A DNA stretch of 64,000 bases, taken from NCBI GenBank assembly GCA_900102115.1, contig FNAW01000003.1, forward strand, positions 1-64,000. Reading direction: 5' to 3'. Below are positions 52,099 to 61,015 of this stretch, piece by piece; positions within the stretch are counted from its first letter, which is position 1, and each line of letters opens with the position of its first letter. The position numbers and the translations under genes were made by a program. Source of the DNA: Blastococcus fimeti (GTDB lineage Bacteria > Actinomycetota > Actinomycetes > Mycobacteriales > Geodermatophilaceae). Under the pieces are notes generated by a model. It was not told the origin of the DNA, made no database searches, and worked only from the letters and a program-made list of their open reading frames with translations.

Positions 52099-53001
52099 CT
52101 AACGGGGGGCGAGCGCGGTGGTGAGCGCGGCCCGGACCTCCGCGGTCTCGGCCTCGTCCGCCGGCAGCTGCGGCAGCCGCATCGCCGGCCCCGGGATGAG
52201 GCCGAGCAGGGAGAGCGCGAGCTTCGAGCGGAGCGCCCCGTTCCCCGTACCGGAGATCAGGTCGATCACCGGCAGCACCGACCGGAACACGTCCCGGGCC
52301 CGCTCCGGCTCGCCGTCCCCGGCCAGCGAGATGACCTGTGCGAGCTGCTCGCCGACGAGGTGCCCGGCCATGCTCACCAGGCCGACCGCCCCGACCGCCA
52401 GGAACGGCAGCAGCAGGCCGTCGTCGCCGCAGTACCAGGCCAGCCCGGTCTCCGGCATCAGCCGGAAGGCGGCGAGCGGGTCCTCGGTGGCGTCCTTGAT
52501 GGCGGTGATCCGCGGGTGCTCGGCCAGCGTGCGCAGCGAGTCCCCGCTGAGCCGGAGGCCGGCGCGCGCGGGCACGTCGTAGAGCATCACCGGCAGGTCG
52601 GAGGCGTCCGCGACGGCGGTCAGGTGCGCGACGACGCCGTGCTGCGACGGGCGCGAGTAGTACGGGGTGACCGCCAGCAGACCGTCGGCGCCGGCCTCGG
52701 CCGCCTGCCGCGCCATGCCGACCGCGTGCCGGGTGTCGTAGGAGCCGGCGCCGGCGACCACGACCGCGCGGCCGCCGATCGCCTCGACGACGACGCGCAC
52801 CAGCTCCGCCTTCTCCGCGTCCGAGGTCGTCGGCGCCTCGCCCGTCGTGCCGTTGAGCACCAGCCCGTCGTGCCCGGAGTCGACGAGGTGCACGGCGAGC
52901 CGCGCGGCGGCGTCCAGGTCGAGCGCCCCGTCGTCGGTCATCGGCGTGACCATCGCCGTCAGCAGGGCGCCGAAGGGCGGGGCGGCGGGAGTGGCGGGCA
53001 T
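52099..53001 (-). CDS. dapA: 4-hydroxy-tetrahydrodipicolinate synthase (DapA) family protein
   Basis: A 300-residue class I aldolase. The Schiff-base lysine is Lys169 in ITAIKDATEDP, the catalytic Tyr141 is in LYDVPARAG, and the pyruvate-binding Thr pair is in LNGTTGEAPTTS (about 50-60). It condenses pyruvate with aspartate semialdehyde for lysine and diaminopimelate synthesis; a few relatives act on other keto acids. Length and motifs match DapA. A TACATT box lies eight bases before the ATG. Other dap genes are not in the window, so this could be a second copy. Family is very secure. Confidence 0.92.
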   Translation of the reverse strand: MPATPAAPPFGALLTAMVTPMTDDGALDLDAAARLAVHLVDSGHDGLVLNGTTGEAPTTSDAEKAELVRVVVEAIGGRAVVVAGAGSYDTRHAVGMARQAAEAGADGLLAVTPYYSRPSQHGVVAHLTAVADASDLPVMLYDVPARAGLRLSGDSLRTLAEHPRITAIKDATEDPLAAFRLMPETGLAWYCGDDGLLLPFLAVGAVGLVSMAGHLVGEQLAQVISLAGDGEPERARDVFRSVLPVIDLISGTGNGALRSKLALSLLGLIPGPAMRLPQLPADEAETAEVRAALTTALAPR

Positions 53002-53151
53002 GGCCGGGGAATGTACGTGGCCGCGTTGCCTCCCGGTCGCCCTCCGGGTGGGCGCGCGGCTGGTGTGACCTGGGACTCAGCGCCGTTGGTGGGGTTGGTT
53101 ATGTTCTGCGCAGCCTCCGCCTGGGGGCGTGTTCCCGACCCGGGGGTGGCT

Positions 53152-54294
53152 GTGCAGTCCGCGCTCTACGAAGCCGAGCACGAGGCGTTCCGCGCGACCG
53201 TGCGCGAGTTCCTGGCCAAGGAGGCCGTCCCGCACGTCGAGGCGTGGGAGGCGGCCGGGCAGGTCGACCGCGACGTCTGGCTGGCCGCGGGCGAGCAGGG
53301 TCTGCTCGGCATGGACGTGCCCGAGGAGTTCGGCGGCGGCGGGGTCGAGGACTTCCGCTACAACGCCATCCTCACCGCCGAGGTCGGCCGCGCCGGTGCC
53401 ACCGGGCTGGGCTTCACGCTGCACAACGACGTCGTCGCCCCGTACCTGACCGACCTGTGCACCGAGGAGCAGCAGGCGCGCTGGCTGCCCGGCTTCGTGC
53501 GCGGCGAGCTGATCACCGCCATCGCCATGAGCGAGCCGGGCGCGGGGTCGGACCTCCAGGGCCTGCGGACGACCGCCGTCCGCGACGGCGACGACTGGGT
53601 CCTGAACGGTCAGAAGACGTTCATCACCAACGGCATCCTCTCCGACCTCGTGCTGGTCGTGGCCCGCACCGACCCCGATGCCGGCGCCCGCGGCTTCTCC
53701 CTGCTGGCCGTCGAGCGCGGCATGCCCGGGTTCGAGCGCGGCCGGAAGCTGGACAAGATCGGCCTGCGCGCGCAGGACACCGCCGAGCTGTTCTTCGAGG
53801 ACGTCCGCGTGCCCGCCGCCAACCTGGTCGGCACCGAGGGCCACGGCTTCTTCCACCTGATGCACAACCTGCCCCAGGAGCGGCTGTCCATCGCCGCGGG
53901 CGCGGTCGCGGCGGCCCGGATCGTCCTGGACGCCACCGTCGAGTACTGCAAGGACCGCACCGCCTTCGGCAAGCCGATCGCGAAGTTCCAGAACACCCGG
54001 TTCGAGCTGGCCGAGATGCACACCGAGGTCTCGATCGCCGAGACCTACCTGGAGAAGGCGATCCTCGAGCACAACGCGGGTCGGTTCACCGCCGAGGACG
54101 CCGCGATGGCCAAGTGGTGGACGACGGAGCTGCAGAAGCGCGTCGTCGACCGGTGCCTGCAGCTGCACGGCGGCTACGGCTACATGATGGAGTACCCGGT
54201 CGCGAAGGCCTTCCTGAACTCCCGCGTGCAGACGATCTACGGCGGGACGACCGAGATCATGAAGGAGATCGTCGGGCGGTCGCTGGGGCTCTGA
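53152..54294 (+). CDS. Acyl-CoA dehydrogenase, long-chain/isovaleryl-like type
   Basis: A 380-residue flavoenzyme of acyl-CoA oxidation. Conserved are ITAIAMSEPGAGSDLQGLRTTA, WVLNGQKTFITNG and QLHGGYGYMMEYP. The C-terminal stretch is IYGGTTEIMKEI. The Glu found there in medium-chain enzymes is Gly, as in long-chain and isovaleryl-CoA dehydrogenases, whose base lies earlier, possibly the Glu before YCKDRTAFGKP. A TATGTT box at 53100-53105 overlaps an upstream ATG (53101), so that ATG is unlikely to be translated. GTG 53152 or GTG 53146 is the start. An enoyl-CoA hydratase gene follows. Confidence 0.9.
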   Translation: MQSALYEAEHEAFRATVREFLAKEAVPHVEAWEAAGQVDRDVWLAAGEQGLLGMDVPEEFGGGGVEDFRYNAILTAEVGRAGATGLGFTLHNDVVAPYLTDLCTEEQQARWLPGFVRGELITAIAMSEPGAGSDLQGLRTTAVRDGDDWVLNGQKTFITNGILSDLVLVVARTDPDAGARGFSLLAVERGMPGFERGRKLDKIGLRAQDTAELFFEDVRVPAANLVGTEGHGFFHLMHNLPQERLSIAAGAVAAARIVLDATVEYCKDRTAFGKPIAKFQNTRFELAEMHTEVSIAETYLEKAILEHNAGRFTAEDAAMAKWWTTELQKRVVDRCLQLHGGYGYMMEYPVAKAFLNSRVQTIYGGTTEIMKEIVGRSLGL

Positions 54295-54346
54295 GCGCCG
54301 CACCCGCTGTCGTCGCACGCCCCCTCGCACCGCCAGGAGATCTGCC

Positions 54347-55159
54347 GTGACCCAGCCCGACCAGCCCGACCAGCCCGCCCCGACCGTCCTCACCGAGCGG
54401 ACCGGCCACGTCCTGCTGATCACGATCAACCGGCCGCGGGCCCGCAACGCCCTCGACCTCGACGTCGCCACCCGACTGGCCGACGCCTTCGACGCCGCGG
54501 TGGCCGACCCCGGCGTCCGCTGCGTGGTGCTCACCGGGGCGGGGGACCAGGCGTTCTCCGCGGGTGCCGACCTCAAGGCCCTCGCCCGCGGTGAGCGGCC
54601 GATCGTGCCCGGCCGCGAGCACTACGGGCTGGGCGGGTTCGTGCGGAACCCGATGAGCATCCCGGTGATCGCCGCCGTGAACGGCGCGGCCCTGGGCGGC
54701 GGCACCGAACTGGCGCTCGCCGCGGACCTGGTCGTGGCCGCGGAGCACGCCACGTTCGGGGTGCCGGAGGTCAAGCGCGGCCTGCTCGCCGCCGCCGGCG
54801 GGGTGTTCCGGCTGCCCGAGCAGCTGCCCCGCAAGGTCGCGATGCGGCTCGTGCTCACCGGCGAGCCGATGAGCGCCCAGGAGGCGCTGCGCTGGGGCCT
54901 GGTCAACGAGGTCGTTCCGGCCGCCGACGTGCTGCCGACGGCGATGGCGCTGGCCGAGGTAATCGCGGCCAACGCTCCGCTCGCGGTGCAGGCCAGCAAG
55001 CGGCTGGCGCTGGGCATCGTCGACGGCGACCGCCCCGCGGAGACCGGGGCGTGGGACCGCTCCGGTGAGGAGATGGCCCGGCTGTTCGCCTCTGCCGACG
55101 CCGCCGAGGGCATGCGCGCCTTCGCGGAGCGGCGCCCGCCGGAGTGGACCGCGAGCTGA
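54347..55159 (+). CDS. Enoyl-CoA hydratase/isomerase family protein
   Basis: A 270-residue crotonase. The oxyanion loops are FSAGADLKALARGE and NGAALGGGTELALAADLVVAA. The two catalytic acids are Glu in GGGTE and Glu in FGVPEVKRGLL, consistent with a hydratase. It follows the acyl-CoA dehydrogenase by 52 bases, with AGGAGA before its GTG, so the two run consecutive beta-oxidation steps. The N-terminal codons contain three tandem repeats of CAGCCCGAC-like units (54353-54379) coding Gln-Pro-Asp. Substrate unknown. Confidence 0.92.
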   Translation: MTQPDQPDQPAPTVLTERTGHVLLITINRPRARNALDLDVATRLADAFDAAVADPGVRCVVLTGAGDQAFSAGADLKALARGERPIVPGREHYGLGGFVRNPMSIPVIAAVNGAALGGGTELALAADLVVAAEHATFGVPEVKRGLLAAAGGVFRLPEQLPRKVAMRLVLTGEPMSAQEALRWGLVNEVVPAADVLPTAMALAEVIAANAPLAVQASKRLALGIVDGDRPAETGAWDRSGEEMARLFASADAAEGMRAFAERRPPEWTAS

Positions 55160-55235
55160 ACGCCTGACGTCCTTTCCGATCCGGCGGCCGGCGCGCCCTC
55201 GTGGCGCGTCGGCGGACCGGGACGGGCGATGGCTC

Positions 55236-55241
55236 TACCTT
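55236..55241 (+). promoter_or_regulatory. -10 box of the SGNH hydrolase gene
   Basis: TACCTT sits exactly six bases before the ATG at 55248, a leaderless arrangement. Confidence 0.55.
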
Positions 55242-55247
55242 TCGACC

Positions 55248-55976
55248 ATGGACCTCCTGCGTCGGACACCTCCGCGATCGTGGCTCGCGGTGGGAGGCGT
55301 CGCGGTGCTGGTCGCGCTGGTCCTGGGCGCGGTCAGCTGGATCGGTGGGGCGCCGAGCGCGCCCGCATCGACCGCCGAGCCGGCCGGCCGCGGGGATGCG
55401 CGCCTGGTGAACGAGGACGGCACGGTGGGGCCGGTGGTCGCGCTGGGTGATTCGCTCACCTCCGCCGAGCCGGTGGGCGGCACGGACGCCGCGTCCTGGT
55501 TCGTCGTGGCGCTCGCGGCCGAGACCCGCCTGCTCCAGGCCGCCAACGCCGGCATCCCGGGGGACACGACGGAGGGCATGGTCGAACGCTTCGCCCGGGA
55601 CGTCGCGGTCCACGAGCCGCGCGTCGTGGTGATCCTGGGCGGCACCAACGACCTGGGCCGTGGGCGGACCACCGGCGAGGTGGTGGGCGACCTCGAGCGG
55701 CTGGCACGCGAGGCGCGCGAGGCCGGGGCGGCGCCGGTGCTGGCCACCATCCCGCCGCGCGTCGACCAGTGGTTCGCCAAGGAGGTCGGTGAGCTGAACG
55801 CGGCGATCCGGGCCTCCGCCGCGGCCTCGGGCACCCCGGTGATCGACTTCCACTCCGCGCTGTCCGACGGCGACGGCAACTGGCTCCCGGGCTTCACCGA
55901 GGACGGCGTCCACACCACCGCCGCAGCAGCGGAGGCGATGGCCGAGGTGGCGCTCCGGACGCTCTTCCAGGGCTGA
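55248..55976 (+). CDS. Secreted SGNH/GDSL-family esterase
   Basis: A 242-residue hydrolase anchored or secreted through an N-terminal hydrophobic helix (about residues 11-34). Block I is VVALGDSLTSAEP with the catalytic Ser, Gly is in ANAGIPGDTT, block III is VILGGTNDLGRG with Asn, and block V is DGVHTTAAAAE with Asp and His. This is the TesA-like lysophospholipase/arylesterase group. The ATG follows TACCTT by six bases. It would act at or outside the membrane on lipid or aryl esters. It stands between an enoyl-CoA hydratase and the GTPase pair. Family is secure. Confidence 0.92.
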   Translation: MDLLRRTPPRSWLAVGGVAVLVALVLGAVSWIGGAPSAPASTAEPAGRGDARLVNEDGTVGPVVALGDSLTSAEPVGGTDAASWFVVALAAETRLLQAANAGIPGDTTEGMVERFARDVAVHEPRVVVILGGTNDLGRGRTTGEVVGDLERLAREAREAGAAPVLATIPPRVDQWFAKEVGELNAAIRASAAASGTPVIDFHSALSDGDGNWLPGFTEDGVHTTAAAAEAMAEVALRTLFQG

Positions 55977-56046
55977 CCGGCGCACGCATCCGCACCCGCC
56001 GGGTCCGGCGCGGGTGAGTTCGGGCCGGTTCGGGCAGGTATCCGGC

Positions 56047-57750
56047 ATGAGCACCGCTGCGCCGCGCCTGCCCGACGCCCTGCAGGCGCTCCGCGACCTC
56101 CTCGCCGACGCCCCGCTGCACCTCGACGTCCCCGGTCGGGACGACGCGAGCCGCTCCGCCCGCGCCGTCGTCGACCAGATCGACGACTACCTGCTGCCGC
56201 GGCTGCGCGACCTCGACGCCCCGTTGCTCGCCGTCGTCGGCGGCTCGACCGGTGCCGGGAAGTCCACGCTGGTCAACAGCCTGCTGGGCACGGCGGTGAC
56301 CACCGCCGGCGTGCTCCGCCCCACCACCCGGGCACCCGTGCTGGTCTGCTCCCCGGCGGACCGGGCCGCCTTCGCCGGCGACCGGGTGCTGCCGGGCCTC
56401 GCCCGGAGCACCGGCGAGGGGGAGGTCACCGGCGGTCTCCGTCTGGTGGTCACCGACGCGCTGCCGCCCGGGCTCGCGGTGCTCGACGCCCCCGACGTCG
56501 ACTCGGTGGTGGAGACCAACCGGGAGCTGGCGGGGCAGCTCCTCGCGGCGGCCGATCTCTGGCTGTTCGTCACCACCGCCGCCCGCTACGCCGACGCCGT
56601 CCCGTGGGAGCTGCTGCGCACCGCCCAGGAGCGCGGCACCGCCCTGGCCGTCGTCCTCGACCGCGTGCCGCCGGAGGCCGCCCGGGAGATCGCGGACGAC
56701 CTCGGCGGGATGCTGCGCACCGCCGGGCTCGAGGCGGCCCGGCTGTTCGTCGTGGAGGAACGCCCGCTGGTGGACGGCTTCCTCGCCGACGACCAGGTCG
56801 GGCCGCTGCGGGCCTGGCTGCACGGGCTGGCCGCGGATCAGGAGCAGCGCGCTGCCGTCGTCCGGCAGACCCTCGCCGGCGCGCTGGAGAGCCTGGGCGC
56901 CCGGGTCGAGGGGGTCGCCGAGCAGGTCCGCGGCCAGGCGGCCGCCGCGACGGCGCTCCGCGAGGCCGCGGACGCCGCCTACGCCCGGGCGTGCACGGGG
57001 GTCTCCGACGGCGTGGCCAGCGGCGCCCTGCTGCGCGGCGAGGTGCTCGCCCGGTGGCAGGAGTTCGTCGGCACGGGGGAGTGGATGCGCACCCTGCAGG
57101 GCCAGGTCGGCAGGCTGCGCGACCGGCTCACCGCCTCGCTCACCGGGCGGCCCTCCGCGGGCGCCGGGCTGCAGCAGGCGCTCGAGTCGGGCGTGGAGGT
57201 GCTCCTCCGCGACGCCGCCGAGGAGGCGGCCGAGCGCACCGTCACCGCCTGGCGGGGCACGCCGGGCGGCGCGGCCCTGCTCGCCGACCGGCACCGAGAG
57301 CTGGAGACCGCGTCGGCGGGGTTCCCGGAGGCCGCCGCGGCCGAGGTGCGCGACTGGCAGGGCGGCGTCCTCGACCTCGTGCGCAGCGAGGGCGCCGGCA
57401 AGCGCAACCGCGCGCGTGCCTACTCCTGGGGCGTCAACGGCGCGGGGGGCGTGGTGATGGTCGCCGTGTTCGCCTCGACCGGTGGGCTGACCGGCGGCGA
57501 GTTCGCCGTGGCCGGCGGGACGACGGCGCTGGGCCAGCGGGTGCTCGAGGCGGTCTTCGGCGACTCCGCCGTCCGGGCGCTGGCCGCGCGCGCCCGGGAG
57601 GACCTGGAGCAGCGGGCGGACCGGCTGCTCACCGAGGAACGCGGCCGCTTCGACGACCTGGTCGACGCCGCAGCACCGCCACCCGGCAGCGTCGAGGAGC
57701 TGCGGGCGGCCGCCGCCGAGCTCGCCGCGGCGCGGCGGGCGCAGCGATGA
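56047..57750 (+). CDS. Dynamin-like GTPase, first of a coupled pair
   Basis: A 567-residue large GTPase. The P-loop is GGSTGAGKSTLVNS (65-78), and the switch region has RPTTRAPVLV. The G3 region is LAVLDAPDVDSV (Asp-Ala-Pro), and the G4-like motif is AVVLDRVPPEA, without the usual NKxD. The C-terminal half is helical. A Gly-rich hydrophobic stretch GGVVMVAVFASTGGLTGGEFAVAGG (about residues 460-490) could insert in membranes, as in bacterial dynamin-like proteins. ATG 56047 was preferred because CAGGTA lies six bases before it. The next gene overlaps its stop (ATGA). Membrane remodelling is a hypothesis; the GTPase call is secure. Confidence 0.86.
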   Translation: MSTAAPRLPDALQALRDLLADAPLHLDVPGRDDASRSARAVVDQIDDYLLPRLRDLDAPLLAVVGGSTGAGKSTLVNSLLGTAVTTAGVLRPTTRAPVLVCSPADRAAFAGDRVLPGLARSTGEGEVTGGLRLVVTDALPPGLAVLDAPDVDSVVETNRELAGQLLAAADLWLFVTTAARYADAVPWELLRTAQERGTALAVVLDRVPPEAAREIADDLGGMLRTAGLEAARLFVVEERPLVDGFLADDQVGPLRAWLHGLAADQEQRAAVVRQTLAGALESLGARVEGVAEQVRGQAAAATALREAADAAYARACTGVSDGVASGALLRGEVLARWQEFVGTGEWMRTLQGQVGRLRDRLTASLTGRPSAGAGLQQALESGVEVLLRDAAEEAAERTVTAWRGTPGGAALLADRHRELETASAGFPEAAAAEVRDWQGGVLDLVRSEGAGKRNRARAYSWGVNGAGGVVMVAVFASTGGLTGGEFAVAGGTTALGQRVLEAVFGDSAVRALAARAREDLEQRADRLLTEERGRFDDLVDAAAPPPGSVEELRAAAAELAAARRAQR

Positions 57751-59336
57751 GGCGCCGGGACCGCGATGCGCTGCCGCTGGGGGAGCGGCTGGCCGCGCTC
57801 CGCGAGGCGGTCGAGGTCGCCGAGGGACGGCTGGACGTGCCCGACGTCGCCCGCGCCCGGACGCTGCTGGCCAAGGCCGGTGCCCGCGAGGCGCTCGGCG
57901 ACGCCACCGTCGTCGCGCTGGCCGGGGCCACGGGCAGCGGCAAGTCGACGATGTTCAACGAGCTCTCCGGCGCCGAGGTGAGCACGCCCGGCGTGCGGCG
58001 GCCCACCACCGGGGTGGCGCACGCGTCGGTCTGGGGGGAGGCGGGTGCCGACCGGCTGCTCGACTGGCTGGAGGTACCGCGCCGGCACCGCATCGCCGAC
58101 GGCGAGCCGGGCCTCGACGGCCTGGTGCTGCTCGACCTGCCCGACCACGACAGCGTCCGGCTCGAGCACCGGCTGGAGGTGGACCGGCTGGTCGAGCTCG
58201 TCGACGTCCTGGTCTGGGTGCTGGACCCGCAGAAGTACGCCGACGAGGCGGTGCACGGCCGGTACCTGGCGCCGATGGCCGGGCACGCCGGCGTCCTCGT
58301 CGTGGTGCTGAACCAGATCGACCGGCTCGACGAGCAGGCGGCGGCCGCCTGCCTGGCCGACCTGCGCCGGCTGCTCGACGCCGAGGGCCTGGCCGACACC
58401 CCGATCGTGGCCACCTCGGCGCGCACCGGGGCCGGCCTGCCCGAGCTGCGCGCCGAGCTGGCCCGCCGGGTGAGCGCCCGGCGGGCGGCGTCCGAGCGGC
58501 TGACCGCCGACGTCCGCGCGACCGCCGCCGCACTCGCCGCGCACTGCCCCGACGGTGACGCCGGAGGAGCCTCCGGGCGGGCGGCCGAGGCGGAGCTGAC
58601 CGGCGCCCTGGCCGGCGCTGCCGGTGTGCCCGTGGTGGCGTCGGCGGTGGAGCGCTCGGCGGTCCGGGACGGCGCGGCGCGGACCGGCTGGCCGGTGGTG
58701 CGCTGGGTCCGCAAGCTGCGACCGGATCCGCTGGCCCGCCTGCACCTGGGCGACGAGGGAGCCCGCTCCTCGCTGCCCGTCGCCGGGGCGGTGCAGCAGG
58801 CGGCGATGACCGCCGCGCTGCGCCGGGTCCGCTCCAGCGCCGGCGAAGGGCTGCCGCAGGCCTGGCGGGACGAACTCCGGCGCACCGCCGACCAGGCGGA
58901 GGCCGGGCTGGCCGACCGGCTCGACCGGGCGGTCACGGGCACGGACCTCGGTCCGACCCGGGTGCCGGTGTGGCAGCGCGCGGTCGGCGGGCTGCAGTGG
59001 CTGCTGCTCGCCTGCGCCCTCGTCGGCGTCCTCTGGCTGCTGGGGCTCGCCGTCCTCGGCTGGCTGCAGCTCGACGACGTGCTGCCGCTGCCCCGGGTCG
59101 AGGGCATCCCGCTGCCCACCCTCCTGCTGGTCGCCGGCCTGCTCGGCGGGGCGCTGCTGGCGGTGCTCGCCCGCCCGTTCGTCCGGGCCGGTGCCCGGCG
59201 ACGACGGCGCCGCGCGGAGCACCGGCTCACCGCGCGGGTGGGAGAGGTAGCCCGTGAGGAGGTGCTGGCGCCGCTGGAGGAGACGGTCGAGGACGCGCGG
59301 GTCTTCTGCGCCGCCGTCACCCGCGCCGGGAGCTGA
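57747..59336 (+). CDS. YfjP-like membrane-associated GTPase, second of a coupled pair
   Basis: A 529-residue GTPase. The P-loop is GATGSGKSTMFNEL (60-73), the switch RRPTTGVAHA, the G3 motif LLDLPDHDSV and the G4 motif VLNQIDRLDE, so this partner has a full set. After the G domain come helical segments. Two transmembrane helices follow near the C-terminus, about 415-440 (LQWLLLACALVGVLWLLGLAV) and 455-475 (PTLLLVAGLLGGALLAVLA), with a basic linker behind them. It overlaps the first GTPase by four bases. In actinobacteria such pairs are conserved and poorly characterised; assembly at the membrane is likely. Confidence 0.87.
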   Translation: MRRRDRDALPLGERLAALREAVEVAEGRLDVPDVARARTLLAKAGAREALGDATVVALAGATGSGKSTMFNELSGAEVSTPGVRRPTTGVAHASVWGEAGADRLLDWLEVPRRHRIADGEPGLDGLVLLDLPDHDSVRLEHRLEVDRLVELVDVLVWVLDPQKYADEAVHGRYLAPMAGHAGVLVVVLNQIDRLDEQAAAACLADLRRLLDAEGLADTPIVATSARTGAGLPELRAELARRVSARRAASERLTADVRATAAALAAHCPDGDAGGASGRAAEAELTGALAGAAGVPVVASAVERSAVRDGAARTGWPVVRWVRKLRPDPLARLHLGDEGARSSLPVAGAVQQAAMTAALRRVRSSAGEGLPQAWRDELRRTADQAEAGLADRLDRAVTGTDLGPTRVPVWQRAVGGLQWLLLACALVGVLWLLGLAVLGWLQLDDVLPLPRVEGIPLPTLLLVAGLLGGALLAVLARPFVRAGARRRRRRAEHRLTARVGEVAREEVLAPLEETVEDARVFCAAVTRAGS

Positions 59337-59357
59337 CCCTCCGACCGGTCGGGCTTG

Positions 59358-59380
59358 TTGCAAACCGCTTGCAATAGAGT
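59358..59380 (+). promoter_or_regulatory. Promoter with TTGCAA inverted repeat before the ABC operon
   Basis: TTGCAA-N5-TTGCAA (59358-59374) is an inverted repeat that touches the -10 box TAGAGT (59375-59380). A repressor bound there would block transcription. The layout resembles LacI-family operators, but the spacing is odd (17 bases) and no regulator gene is adjacent. A ribosome-binding site GGAGGGA lies eight bases before the GTG at 59411. Confidence 0.55.
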
Positions 59381-59410
59381 CGGGATCCCAGGTCGGCGGA
59401 GGGATCCCAC

Positions 59411-61015
59411 GTGCGTGCAACTCGGCGGTTCGGCCCGCTCGCGGGCGCGGTCGTGCTCGCGACCGTGCTCACCGGGTGCGGCGACAGCGAGCCCTCGACG
59501 GCGGCAGGAGCGCCTTCCGAGCTGGTGCTGGCGATCGGCGGCGAGTCCGAGGACGGCTACGACCCGACCCTCGGCTGGGGCCGGTACGGATCCCCGCTGT
59601 TCCAGTCGACGCTGCTCGCCCGGGACGCGGACCTCGGCGTCGTCCCCGATCTCGCCACCGACTGGGCGGTGAGCGGGGACGGCCTGGTCTGGACCGTGGA
59701 TCTCCGCGCCGACGCCCGCTTCACCGACGGCGAGCCGGTCACCGCGCAGGACGTCGCGTACACGTTCAGCACGGCCAGCCGCAGCGGTGGCCTCACCGAC
59801 GTGACCGCCCTCCGCGAGGCGGTGGCCGTGGACGACGACACCGTCGAGCTGCGGCTGCAGCGCCCGCAGAGCACGTTCGTGAACCGGCTGATCAGCCTGG
59901 GGATCGTGCCCGAGCACGCGCACGGCCCCGACTACGCGCGCAACCCCGTCGGTTCCGGGCCGTTCGAGCTGGTCCAGTGGGACGAGGGCCAGCAGCTCAT
60001 CGTGCAGCGCAACGACGACTACTACGGCGACCAGCCGGCCTTCGAGCGGATCGTCTTCCAGTTCACCGGCGAGGACGCCTCGATCGCCGCGGCCTCGGCC
60101 GGCCAGCTCGATCTGGCTGCCGTGCCGGCCCAGCTGGCGCCCACGCAGGTGCCCGGGATGACGCTGCTCGAGGTCGAGTCCGTCGACAACCGCGGCCTCA
60201 CGTTCCCCGTCGTCCCCGACACCGGCGCCACCACCGACGACGGTGCGCCGATCGGCAACGACGTCACCTCCGACGTCGCCGTCCGCCGGGCGATCAACCT
60301 CGCGGTCGACCGGCAGGCGCTGGTGGACGGCGTGCTCGAGGGGTACGGCTCGCCCGCGACCGGCCCGGTCGACGGTCTGCCCTGGTACGAGCCCGACTCG
60401 GCCATCGAGGACGCCGACCTGGACGGGGCGGAGCAGCTCCTGGAGGAGGCCGGCTGGGTCGACTCCGACGGCGACGGCGTCCGCGAGAAGGACGGCGTCC
60501 GCGCGGCCTTCTCCCTGCTCTACCCGGCGTCGGACTCCCTGCGCCAGGGGCTCGCCCTCTCGGTCGCCGACATGATCGCGCCGGTCGGCGTCGAGATCAC
60601 CGCGAAGGGCGAGAGCTGGGACGTCATCGACCAGCGGCTGCACGCCGACGCGGTGCTGTTCGGCTGGGGCAGCCTCGACCCCACCGAGATGTACAACCTG
60701 TACTCCTCGACGCAGGCCGGCGTGGAGTACTGGAACCCCGGCTTCTACACCGATCCCGACGTCGACGCCCACCTCGAGGCGGCGATGACCGCGACCGACC
60801 CGGCCGCGGCCGAGGAGCACTGGCGGGCCGCCCAGTACGACGGCGAGGGCACCGGCTTCGGCCCGTCCGGGGACGCCGCCTGGGCGTGGCTGGTCAACCT
60901 CGACCACACCTACGTCGTTGACGGGTGCCTCGACCTCGGGGCGCCGCGGATCGAGCCGCACGGCCACGGCTGGCCGGTCACCGCGGGGATCACCGGGTGG
61001 CAGTGGACCTGCTGA
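59411..61015 (+). CDS. ABC transporter substrate-binding lipoprotein, peptide/nickel type
   Basis: A 534-residue family 5 solute-binding lipoprotein. The signal peptide ends at Cys23 (VLTGC). Typical features are YGSPLFQSTLLARDADLGVVPDLA, VWTVDLRADARFTDGEPVTAQDVAYTF, PVGSGPFELVQWDEGQQLIVQRNDDYYG and DVAVRRAINLAVDRQALVDGVL. The family binds oligopeptides, nickel chelates or opines; the ligand is not visible. It starts a five-gene operon with two permeases and two separate ATPases, an order also used by nickel and dipeptide systems. A promoter with an operator-like repeat precedes it. Confidence 0.93.
   Translation: MRATRRFGPLAGAVVLATVLTGCGDSEPSTAAGAPSELVLAIGGESEDGYDPTLGWGRYGSPLFQSTLLARDADLGVVPDLATDWAVSGDGLVWTVDLRADARFTDGEPVTAQDVAYTFSTASRSGGLTDVTALREAVAVDDDTVELRLQRPQSTFVNRLISLGIVPEHAHGPDYARNPVGSGPFELVQWDEGQQLIVQRNDDYYGDQPAFERIVFQFTGEDASIAAASAGQLDLAAVPAQLAPTQVPGMTLLEVESVDNRGLTFPVVPDTGATTDDGAPIGNDVTSDVAVRRAINLAVDRQALVDGVLEGYGSPATGPVDGLPWYEPDSAIEDADLDGAEQLLEEAGWVDSDGDGVREKDGVRAAFSLLYPASDSLRQGLALSVADMIAPVGVEITAKGESWDVIDQRLHADAVLFGWGSLDPTEMYNLYSSTQAGVEYWNPGFYTDPDVDAHLEAAMTATDPAAAEEHWRAAQYDGEGTGFGPSGDAAWAWLVNLDHTYVVDGCLDLGAPRIEPHGHGWPVTAGITGWQWTC

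Noticed and set aside
53101..53152. ATG at 53101 as start of the second acyl-CoA dehydrogenase
   Set aside because: It lies inside a TATGTT -10 box and would add residues that do not fit the family; GTG 53152 or 53146 is more likely.
54353..54379. Three tandem CAGCCCGAC-like units
   Set aside because: They code a short Gln-Pro-Asp stretch at the N-terminus of the enoyl-CoA hydratase and are too few to call a repeat array.
59382..59409. Two direct copies of GGGATCCCA before the ABC operon
   Set aside because: Each is short and partly overlaps the leader and ribosome-binding region; chance is a sufficient explanation beside the stronger TTGCAA repeat.
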